The translations under genes and the position numbers were made by a program. A model generated the notes under the pieces. The model worked only from the letters and a program-made list of their open reading frames with translations, did not search any database and had not been told where the DNA came from. Positions 18,117 through 26,051 of a stretch of 64,000 nucleotides of DNA are shown in pieces; the first letter of the stretch is position 1, and every line of letters begins with the position of its first letter. Origin of the DNA: an uncultured Flavobacteriaceae bacterium (lineage in GTDB: Bacteria > Bacteroidota > Bacteroidia > Flavobacteriales > Flavobacteriaceae); assembly GCA_947494325.1 (NCBI GenBank), contig CANLUS010000001.1, forward strand, positions 496,001 to 560,000. Direction: 5' to 3'.

Positions 18117-21100
18117 TTATTTGATAAAGAATTTTTTATTATATCCAAATTGTTCGCTTTGAATTCTTAAGACATAAAGTCCAGATTTCAAATTAGAAAC
18201 GTTCAATTCAGTTGTTTCAGACAAGGTGCTGTTTTGCCTATAAACCGCTCTACCGTTCAAGTCAAAAACGGTAATCTTAGAAGCTCCAAAATCGATTGAT
18301 GTTCTAATTTTTACATTTCCATCAGAAGGATTTGGGAACAGCGTTATTCTGTCATCATTTGCAGCGATTTCTTCAACAGAAAGTGGCGCAGCAGTAAATT
18401 TCCCTGTAAAAAAGCCTCTTCCATATGTTGTCGCCAGTACCGTATTATCTGATGTTCTTAGGTCAAAACTTGTCACTTTTACATTTTGCATTCCGTTTTG
18501 AGATTGTACCCATTCTGGATTAGCATCATTAAAATTAGCAGTTCTCCACACACCTAAATCTGTACCGATAATCACCTCATTATTGAGTAATGGGTTCATC
18601 ATGATTGCCTTAACAGGAATGTCTGGGTAATCACCTTCTTTATTCACCCAAGTAGTACCTCCATCAGCTGTATACCAGATATTCTTAACCCCATAATTAT
18701 GAAAAGTCACAAATATTTGATCTTCATTTGCTCCAAACGCAATTGCTGAGATACTTCCTAAAAATTCTGGCCCAGAGATATCAGTAAAAATTCCGTTCGC
18801 ATTTGCATTCGTAATCTTTAATAATTTCCCTCCATCAGTTGCAACAAATAGTGTAGAACTCGTTGTGGTATATGGGGAAACTTTCAATGCCGTTAATGGT
18901 CTATCTAGTAGCGCATTCACTAAATTCAATCGTACAGGAGACGCTGTTGTAATATTCGAGAATCGAGAAATACGAAATGTTGAACCAGTAGATCCATCAC
19001 TATATAAAATATCTAAGTTATCGTCTAGTTCTGCCGGATTTATAAATGATCCTTCATCATCTTCATCGGAAATTGTTTGAAATCCACCCCCACTCAAAGG
19101 CAAGTTGATTCTAAAATAGTTATTCCCCGGAAGCGCCGTAATCATATAGGCTCCATCCTTATCAATGAATGAATAGGCACCATCACCTCCAGTAACTTCA
19201 CTCGAAACATTGGTTCCAGGGTCTCCTCCATCGATAAAATTACTTCCATTATCCTGAGTACCTCCTAAAATCTGATCGTTCGAAGCATCTTGCCCTATTT
19301 CACCCCAATAGAATTGTGTTGTATTAAATCCGTTTGGAATCGCAAATATTGCAGTTGGATCCGATCCAGCTCCAGATACGGCATTTGAATAATAAACACC
19401 CCCATCAGTTGCAATCATTAGACTATTCGGGTTCGACGGATTAAATGTTAATGAATGTATATCAGCGTGTACCGAGGGTACATTTAATGTATTCAAATTA
19501 GGGTTATTCGACCATTTAGAGATTTGTGTCCAACTAATTCCCCCATTTGAACTTCTATGAACATCGATTCCGCCAACGAAGATCAATTCATCACTAATAG
19601 GGCTCACCTCGATCATTAAATCGTAAAAAGATTGCCCTCTTGTAAAGTCATTGGCAGGAATTCCATTATCGGCATCATCGGGTAAATTCTGTGTAGTAGT
19701 AGTTGCAAAGGCATCCGTTGTTTTGATAATAGTTATAGGACTTTCTTGAGCTAATAAATACATTTTATTTGCATTCGTAGTAGAAACAGCTATTTCTGTT
19801 CTTCCTCCATTCGGAATCACATGTCGTTGCGTAAAAGCAGTACCATTCGTAGAAGAAAAAACGGTACCTCCTCCGTCTCCAAAAGTAGAACTTCTTGTTG
19901 TAGAAAGCCAGATAGTATTATCAGCGCCAATTTCGATATCGTTGGGCTCAAATGGATTTCCTCCTGGAGTATCTGGTAAATTTACTCGAGTCCAAGTTGC
20001 TCCTTCATTGACTGATCTATACAAGCCATATTCTGTACCTTGACCTAAGATTGTACCTGGAGCTTCGCTATAAATTGCATCCGCAATTGCCGCATAAATT
20101 TCAGTTACACCTCCAACATTTCTAGTTACGATATCATTCACATGAAAAATTCCAGGTACAACAGTCAGTCCTAATGGTGCTTCAGTATCCACATTTTCAA
20201 TAGTTACATTGACATTCCCTGAACCCAGCGCTGATACAAAATCTTGTCCCTCTCCCTGAGTTATCATTACTGAAGGTATAGTAATTGTAGCATCTGTACC
20301 TCCCATTATGATTGGATTTCCCTCAACATTATTATAAACTACAACCGCAATTGCTCCAGCATCCTGAGCATTTTTTACTTTAACTGTAAAATCACATGAC
20401 CCTCTATTGATAAGTGCGATGTTACCGTCAATAGCGGCATTATTTACTAAGGCATTACAACCTTCTGTAGGTTCAGTTGTTCCATCATCTACAAGTACTA
20501 CATTTCCTGTTATTGCTGCCCCTAAACCAGGCCCAAAACCCGCCTGAAAAGGGTTTAATATGCCTTGAATACTTACCGGTGAATTTACAGTAAGTTTTGC
20601 GTCTGAATTAAAAAAACCTTCACCAGTCACTCCTCCAAAAATATGATTCCATGAAGCACCCCCATCCGTTGATTTCCAAATACCATTACCGTTTACATTT
20701 CCTCCTACATAGGATTCACCAGTTCCCACATACATAATTTGAGTATTATTTGGGTCGAACGTAATACTAGAAACTGCTAAATTTTCGGGTATGCCTACTC
20801 TATCCCATTGGTTAGATCTTGTTGTCACATCTTCATTCACCCATAAACCTCCACTTACACCTCCAGCGAAAACGCGCTCATTTGAAGCGTCATTCGGGTC
20901 AAAAAGTATGGCTCTCGTTCTTCCTGGCACGTTGGTTGGACCTCTTTCTACCCATGCATTATCGTCGGTTCCTGGCACATTTTTTTCGAATTTCTTATTA
21001 CGAAACAATTCTTCTTGCAATAGAAATTTCTTTTCGAAATCTGTTTTTCCGGTTCTCGGATTCATTTCTAGTAAATACTGTTGTTCAAAATAAGCATTTG

Positions 21101-21287
21101 GAGGTAAACCTTGCGCTTTTCTTGCAGTTCTAGATAATTTCATTGTTTCATTGTAAGCATGCGTATCTAAGAATTCAACATGCTTTTCTCGAAGTGAATC
21201 CATCGAAGTTTTCTCATCAGTTCTTATAAAAAGAACTGAACTAATCAATGCAACTAGGGCAAATAAAAAGAGTAATTTTTTTCTCAT
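18117..21287 (-). CDS. T9SS-exported sortilin/BNR-repeat protein with PA domain
   Basis: A protein of about 1056 residues from the ATG at 21287. Residues 1-20 form a signal peptide. Several BNR/sortilin-type blades (GIWKSTDGGASWNH, GLYRSVNEGATWTRV, HRSSNGGISWTQI, IWYTADGGTTWVNK) indicate a beta-propeller. A protease-associated (PA) domain (INRGSCDFTVKVKNAQDAGA) is inserted between early blades. The last about 80 residues (LFPNPSDGNVKI ... LKSGLYVLRI, ending KKFFIK) are a type A type IX secretion sorting domain, so the protein is exported and probably attached to the surface. An in-frame ATG at 21374 gives no signal peptide at the N terminus and is rejected. Confidence 0.85.
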   Translation of the reverse strand: MRKKLLFLFALVALISSVLFIRTDEKTSMDSLREKHVEFLDTHAYNETMKLSRTARKAQGLPPNAYFEQQYLLEMNPRTGKTDFEKKFLLQEELFRNKKFEKNVPGTDDNAWVERGPTNVPGRTRAILFDPNDASNERVFAGGVSGGLWVNEDVTTRSNQWDRVGIPENLAVSSITFDPNNTQIMYVGTGESYVGGNVNGNGIWKSTDGGASWNHIFGGVTGEGFFNSDAKLTVNSPVSIQGILNPFQAGFGPGLGAAITGNVVLVDDGTTEPTEGCNALVNNAAIDGNIALINRGSCDFTVKVKNAQDAGAIAVVVYNNVEGNPIIMGGTDATITIPSVMITQGEGQDFVSALGSGNVNVTIENVDTEAPLGLTVVPGIFHVNDIVTRNVGGVTEIYAAIADAIYSEAPGTILGQGTEYGLYRSVNEGATWTRVNLPDTPGGNPFEPNDIEIGADNTIWLSTTRSSTFGDGGGTVFSSTNGTAFTQRHVIPNGGRTEIAVSTTNANKMYLLAQESPITIIKTTDAFATTTTQNLPDDADNGIPANDFTRGQSFYDLMIEVSPISDELIFVGGIDVHRSSNGGISWTQISKWSNNPNLNTLNVPSVHADIHSLTFNPSNPNSLMIATDGGVYYSNAVSGAGSDPTAIFAIPNGFNTTQFYWGEIGQDASNDQILGGTQDNGSNFIDGGDPGTNVSSEVTGGDGAYSFIDKDGAYMITALPGNNYFRINLPLSGGGFQTISDEDDEGSFINPAELDDNLDILYSDGSTGSTFRISRFSNITTASPVRLNLVNALLDRPLTALKVSPYTTTSSTLFVATDGGKLLKITNANANGIFTDISGPEFLGSISAIAFGANEDQIFVTFHNYGVKNIWYTADGGTTWVNKEGDYPDIPVKAIMMNPLLNNEVIIGTDLGVWRTANFNDANPEWVQSQNGMQNVKVTSFDLRTSDNTVLATTYGRGFFTGKFTAAPLSVEEIAANDDRITLFPNPSDGNVKIRTSIDFGASKITVFDLNGRAVYRQNSTLSETTELNVSNLKSGLYVLRIQSEQFGYNKKFFIK

Positions 21288-21316
21288 TGTGGTTTTGTAT
21301 TTGAATAAAAGGAATG

Positions 21317-21324
21317 CGAATTTA
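21317..21324 (-). promoter_or_regulatory. TAnnTTCG promoter-like element
   Basis: Read on the minus strand this is TAAATTCG, one base from TAnnTTTG, 29 bases before the ATG of the sortilin-like gene. The same TTCG variant occurs before three other genes in the window. Confidence 0.45.
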
Positions 21325-21363
21325 CGAATATCTTTTGAAATAAATTGTTCATTATCAAGCATT

Positions 21364-22704
21364 TCATATTTCAACGCCTTTTATTTTTTTATGTAATAAA
21401 ATGGCGGCTCCATCTGACATTCCAGCAATAAAACTGCATACGGCCAAAATTCTAACATATAAATGGTCATTTAACTGTTGATATTTCGCCGGCAGCAAGT
21501 TCATTAAGAGTTTGTCGTAATTAGTAGCTTTCCTTTCAAAAGAATTGTTAATTGCAGTTATAAAAACATCAAGTAAATCTGCTAAAATGCGATATCCAGA
21601 AATTTCTTTTTCTATGACTTCTTTGCTTTTATAAATATTATCTACGCTAATTTTTATGATATCGTTGATCTGTGCTTCATACTTACTTTTATCTAACAAT
21701 GAAATATGATAATCACCTTTTAAAATGAGCGATTCGTTCTCTATAAAAACATGGGCTGCCTCTGTGATTAAATTACCAATTGCCAAAGCTCTCAGGTAAC
21801 TTAATCTATCTTGTTTTGTTGTTAACTGATAATATTTTTCAGTATTTATTGTATCTCTAACTAGATTAATCAAATACTCTAATGCAAATTCTTCTTCGAT
21901 TAATCCTAGATTAATTCCATCTTCAAAGTCAATAATGGTATAGCAGATATCATCGGCCGCTTCTACCAAAAAGGCAAGTGGGTGCCGACTATATGTTATA
22001 TCTTCTCCTTCGCGAACTTTCTTCAAACCTAGATCTTCAGCTACCTCCATAAAAATGGCTTTATCAGATTGAAAAAAGCCATATTTCTTATCTATAATAT
22101 GCTGTGTTGGTTTTTTAGGCAAGGACTCTTTTGGATATTTCATAAATGCTCCAAGAGTCGCATAAGACATACGTAACCCTCCTTCTATTCCTTTTCGAGA
22201 TTCGTTTAAAATTCTAAATCCGTTGGCATTCCCTTCAAAATCAATCAGATCTTGCCACTCTTTTTTTGTCAAGCTTTCTTTATATTTTAATCCGTTTCCC
22301 GTTTTAAAATACTCTCCAATTGCTTTTTCACCACTATGCCCGAAAGGCGGATTTCCAATATCATGTGCCAAGCAAGCGCTGGCAACAATCGCTCCAAAGT
22401 CATTGATTTGATAGCCTGCCTCTTTTAATTCTGGATATTTTTCAAGTAATTGTTTCCCTACAATTCTACCCAAAGAACGACCTACAACGGACACTTCTAA
22501 ACTATGCGTCAATCTTGTATGCACGAAATCGGTTTTTGACAATGGAACTACCTGCGTTTTGTCTTGTAAACTTCGAAAAGAATCCGAAAAAATAATACGA
22601 TCATAATCTACTTCAAACCCAATTCTAGTATCATTTTGATCTTTTCTAATTCTTTGTTGCGTATCTCCAAAACGCTTTAAGGAGAGTAGTTGTTTCCAGT
22701 TCAT
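21364..22704 (-). CDS. dgt: Deoxyguanosinetriphosphate triphosphohydrolase-like protein
   Basis: A dNTPase of 446 residues from the ATG at 22704 (MNWKQLLSLKRFGD). HD-domain metal ligands are visible in THSLEVSVVGR and ACLAHDIGNPPFGHSGE, with FRSLQDKTQV preceding. Dgt-type enzymes split dNTPs into nucleoside plus tripolyphosphate and control dNTP pools. I prefer 22704 over an upstream ATG at 22749, because a promoter-like TACCTTGC lies between them and the family begins with this N terminus. The gene ends 76 bases before the sortilin-like ORF start on the same strand. Confidence 0.88.
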   Translation of the reverse strand: MNWKQLLSLKRFGDTQQRIRKDQNDTRIGFEVDYDRIIFSDSFRSLQDKTQVVPLSKTDFVHTRLTHSLEVSVVGRSLGRIVGKQLLEKYPELKEAGYQINDFGAIVASACLAHDIGNPPFGHSGEKAIGEYFKTGNGLKYKESLTKKEWQDLIDFEGNANGFRILNESRKGIEGGLRMSYATLGAFMKYPKESLPKKPTQHIIDKKYGFFQSDKAIFMEVAEDLGLKKVREGEDITYSRHPLAFLVEAADDICYTIIDFEDGINLGLIEEEFALEYLINLVRDTINTEKYYQLTTKQDRLSYLRALAIGNLITEAAHVFIENESLILKGDYHISLLDKSKYEAQINDIIKISVDNIYKSKEVIEKEISGYRILADLLDVFITAINNSFERKATNYDKLLMNLLPAKYQQLNDHLYVRILAVCSFIAGMSDGAAILLHKKIKGVEI

Positions 22705-22790
22705 TTGAGTCTTGATATTTAAGCTTGTGCAAGGTACATTATTTTTCATTTTTGACCTGTTTACATTAAATTAATATTGCATGATTTTAG

Positions 22791-22812
22791 CTAACATTAA
22801 TCTAACCTAAAG
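22791..22812 (+). promoter_or_regulatory. Distal 11-bp direct repeat upstream of the receptor operon
   Basis: CTAACATTAAT followed immediately by CTAACCTAAAG, two 11-bp units sharing CTAAC. It resembles a PHO-box-like response-regulator site and lies about 80-100 bases before the ATG at 22895. It belongs to the same motif family as the other 11-bp elements in this locus. Confidence 0.45.
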
Positions 22813-22833
22813 ATTACAAATCAATAATCTGTA

Positions 22834-22868
22834 TTTAACGCAGTCTTTACATTGTCTCCCTTTCTTTG
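22834..22868 (+). promoter_or_regulatory. Proximal 11-bp repeat box plus -7 element
   Basis: Two 11-bp units (TTTAACGCAGT and CTTTACATTGT, 22834-22855), a 5-base spacer, then TTTCTTTG at 22861-22868, one mismatch from TAnnTTTG. The same geometry occurs before the porin gene. The box sits where a -33 element would be, so activator-dependent transcription is plausible. Confidence 0.45.
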
Positions 22869-22894
22869 CCACGTATTAAAAGCGAAATAATACC

Positions 22895-23254
22895 ATGAAA
22901 AAAAGTATTCTAATTTTTGTTTTACTCTTTAGCGGATTGATCCAAGCTCAAGATAATGGAATAATTGAAGGAATTGTTCTTGATAAACAAATGAATAACG
23001 AACCATTGGCGTTTGCGAATATCACCCTAAAAGAAGCTAAGTTAAATACTACGGCTAACATTGATGGGGCTTTCATATTCGAAATAAAGGAAGGCATATA
23101 TACATTAATATTTAATTTTCCTGGCTACCAAAAAGTGGAAATTAAAAATGTTACAGTATCGGCAGGAGAAATTACGTCGATTAAAGATGTGATTATCGCC
23201 GCTCGAAAATTACCATTCCTTGCCGAAAATTCTACCAAAACAGATAAAAAATAA
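22895..23254 (+). CDS. Stand-alone carboxypeptidase-like regulatory domain protein
   Basis: A 119-residue exported protein: signal peptide (1-18) followed by one CarboxypepD_reg-like beta-sandwich (GIIEGIVLDKQMNNEPLAFA ... GYQKVEIKN) and a Lys/Thr-rich tail. The domain is clearly paralogous to the N-terminal domain of the TonB-dependent receptor encoded 22 bases downstream (GTIQGKVLDKEASNESLPFA). It therefore looks like a duplicated receptor domain that lost its barrel, or a periplasmic partner. Translation ends normally with no sign of a frameshift into the receptor. The function is unknown. Confidence 0.7.
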   Translation: MKKSILIFVLLFSGLIQAQDNGIIEGIVLDKQMNNEPLAFANITLKEAKLNTTANIDGAFIFEIKEGIYTLIFNFPGYQKVEIKNVTVSAGEITSIKDVIIAARKLPFLAENSTKTDKK

Positions 23255-23276
23255 TACCTACCAACATTACATAAAT

Positions 23277-26006
23277 ATGAGAAATTTTTTAACCATTCTT
23301 TTACTGGGAGCTTCTACCATAATCATGGCTCAAAGTAAAGGTACAATTCAAGGAAAAGTGCTGGATAAAGAAGCCAGTAATGAATCCTTACCATTTGCAA
23401 ATGTTTTTATTAAAGGCTCTCAAACAGGTACAACCACCGATATGGATGGGATCTACACATTTAAGGCGAGTCCAGGAACCTATACGATCGTTTTTAGTTT
23501 TGTGGGATATCAGACTATTGAGGTGCCAAATATTTTGGTAAAAGAAGGTGAAGTAACCACCTTAGAGAATGTCATTCTTGGCGCTGCACAAGGCGTTGCT
23601 TTAAAAGAAGTCGTAGTGAAAGCTACAACCCAAAAAGAAAGTGTAAGTGCCTTATTAAGTGATCAGAAAAAAGCAGTTGAAATAAAAACGTCTATTGGCG
23701 CACAAGAATTGACCAACTTAGGAGTTTCTGATGCAGGTACTGCAGCTACTAAAATCTCTGGAATTACTCAGAGTGAAGGTTCTGGAGATGTATTTATTCG
23801 GGGCCTAGGTGATAGATACCTTTCAACCACTATGAATGGCCTTCCTATTCCTTCTGATAATGTAGATAAAAAAAATATTGATCTAAGTTTGTTTTCTACA
23901 AATGTGATCCAAAACATTGGTGTTACGAAAGCGTATAGCGTTGCGAATTATGCCGATCAATCTTCAGGAAGTGTTGATGTTGTTTCAAAAGAAGCAAAGG
24001 GCAAAAGTATTACCTTGGGTATCAATTTTGGAGCAAATACCAATGCCTTAGATGTTTCTGAATTTAAAAGAACGCAAAACTTAGATGATTTGTCTTTCGG
24101 ATTCTATTCTAGAAGCTTTACTACTCAAGATGGTATTACACAACAGAGTTGGAACACCAAATTACAAAGCGGATCCCCTTTAAACCTTGGAGGTTCAATT
24201 GCACTAAATTCAAAAATTAACATTTTTGGTAAACCATTGAGTGTTTTTGCAACTGCTTCTCATTCTAACACGTTTGAACATAGAATAGGTGAGTTTAGAA
24301 AATTTAGATCTAATGTATTGGATAATGAGTTTACCGATGCAGAGCAATTTAACGCTAAAACGAATACAACAGCACTAGTCAACTTATCATATCCTTTGAC
24401 GGATAACATTAAACTAAAATATAACTTTCTTGCCATTAATAAAAGTAACGATCAATTATATGAGTCTGGTAGAAATTTAGAAGGTTTTGTATTTGATCAA
24501 GACCCTTCAGAATTTCAAGCTTTTGTAAGAGATCAAAACACACAGGTTACACAATTATTCATAAATCAGTTTTTAAGTTCTATAAATATCAGTGAAAACA
24601 ACAAATTGGAGTTAGCGGTAGGTTATAATTTTGTTACTGCTGATGAGCCAAATAGAATAAGAAATGAAGTAAATACACTAAGTCCTGGAGTCGTTGAATT
24701 TTCGAACGTTGGTAATTTCCAACAACGTAAATCTATTCAGCAAATTGAAGATGAAGAGATCAATGCTTATATAAAGGATACTTGGACGCTTTCTGATAAA
24801 GATAGCACTGGGACCAAATTAAATCTAGGTATTAACTTTAGAAATAGACAGAGAAATTTAGAATCACAGTTTGTCGGACTGAGAGCAAGAGGTGTGCAAG
24901 TTGAATCTATTGATAATTTAACAACAGCGTTTACGCCAGCTGCATTTCCTGTACAATCGTTTAATTTTTTATTCTCAAGTTATGATGGTGAATTAAACAT
25001 CATTGCACCATTCGCTTCTATTGAACTTAAGTTCAACAAATTTAGTGCAAGCGTTGGTGGTCGATATGAAACTACAAGTCTCGATTTACCATTTTGGGAT
25101 GTTCCAAATTTCGTAGGAAGAACGGGAAGTTCGTTTACCGATTATAACAATTTTTTCCCAGCAATAAATCTTAAATATGCTTTGAACGAAAAAACAAACC
25201 TACGTTTGTCTGCATCTAAGACCATTACACTTCCTGAATTTAAAGAAATTGCTCCTTTTGAGTATAACGATCCGACAGGTAGGGTAACAGTAGGTAATCC
25301 AGATTTGATTGCATCTACAGATTATAACTTTGATTTAAAGTACGAATTCTTCCCTTCGGCTGGGCAACTAGTGTCAGTAGGCGTCTTTTATAAAAGTATC
25401 GAAGATCCCATCAATACAGCTTTAACGAGAGGTTCTTCTGGAAACTTCTCATATTTTAATACAGGAGAAAAGGCTACGGTTTTTGGTGTAGAAGTAGAAA
25501 CAAGATTAGATCTTATAAAACAGGAAGGAGGCGCCAATTTGAACCTTGTTTTCAATGCTGCCTATATGAGTCATAACCAAGATTTATTTGAGAATTTCCA
25601 ATATAAAAATATAACTGAATCAAATTTACAAGGTGCGTCTGATTTCATCACAAATGCTGGACTGACGTATACCAACGGAAAAGAAAACGAATTCATCGCT
25701 ACTATTTCTGGAAACTATGCCTCAGATAAAATTTTCTCATTAGGAAGTCCTGAAGATTTTACAAACAGTGCAACCTTATATAATGACGAAATCATAGAAA
25801 ATGGATTTACAACACTTGATTTACAATTAAGTAAAAAAATCAATAAGCACTTATCACTAAGACTATCTGGTAAAAACTTATTGGATCCAACAATTAGACA
25901 AACTCAAAAAATAAGAAACTTAAACACAGCGATTGAAACAAATGAAACTGTCTTGTCGTATAAGAAAGGGTTATTTTTCAATTTAGGTGTGAGATATACA
26001 TTTTAA
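23277..26006 (+). CDS. TonB-dependent outer-membrane receptor
   Basis: A 909-residue receptor from the ATG at 23277: signal peptide (1-18), CarboxypepD_reg domain (about 20-110), plug domain with AAGVALKEVVVKA-like TonB box region, VFIRGLGDRYLSTTMNGLPIPS and VANYADQSSGSVDV, then a 22-strand-type barrel ending in LGVRYTF with terminal Phe. The substrate is not determined. It is not followed by a SusD homologue; instead a beta-helix lipoprotein comes next. Its neighbours include a phosphate-type porin and a PiT permease, so a phosphate-containing ligand is a reasonable hypothesis. Confidence 0.88.
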   Translation: MRNFLTILLLGASTIIMAQSKGTIQGKVLDKEASNESLPFANVFIKGSQTGTTTDMDGIYTFKASPGTYTIVFSFVGYQTIEVPNILVKEGEVTTLENVILGAAQGVALKEVVVKATTQKESVSALLSDQKKAVEIKTSIGAQELTNLGVSDAGTAATKISGITQSEGSGDVFIRGLGDRYLSTTMNGLPIPSDNVDKKNIDLSLFSTNVIQNIGVTKAYSVANYADQSSGSVDVVSKEAKGKSITLGINFGANTNALDVSEFKRTQNLDDLSFGFYSRSFTTQDGITQQSWNTKLQSGSPLNLGGSIALNSKINIFGKPLSVFATASHSNTFEHRIGEFRKFRSNVLDNEFTDAEQFNAKTNTTALVNLSYPLTDNIKLKYNFLAINKSNDQLYESGRNLEGFVFDQDPSEFQAFVRDQNTQVTQLFINQFLSSINISENNKLELAVGYNFVTADEPNRIRNEVNTLSPGVVEFSNVGNFQQRKSIQQIEDEEINAYIKDTWTLSDKDSTGTKLNLGINFRNRQRNLESQFVGLRARGVQVESIDNLTTAFTPAAFPVQSFNFLFSSYDGELNIIAPFASIELKFNKFSASVGGRYETTSLDLPFWDVPNFVGRTGSSFTDYNNFFPAINLKYALNEKTNLRLSASKTITLPEFKEIAPFEYNDPTGRVTVGNPDLIASTDYNFDLKYEFFPSAGQLVSVGVFYKSIEDPINTALTRGSSGNFSYFNTGEKATVFGVEVETRLDLIKQEGGANLNLVFNAAYMSHNQDLFENFQYKNITESNLQGASDFITNAGLTYTNGKENEFIATISGNYASDKIFSLGSPEDFTNSATLYNDEIIENGFTTLDLQLSKKINKHLSLRLSGKNLLDPTIRQTQKIRNLNTAIETNETVLSYKKGLFFNLGVRYTF

Positions 26007-26051
26007 ACTAAATAATTATTAATCTTTTACAAATTCTATTTTAAAATTATC

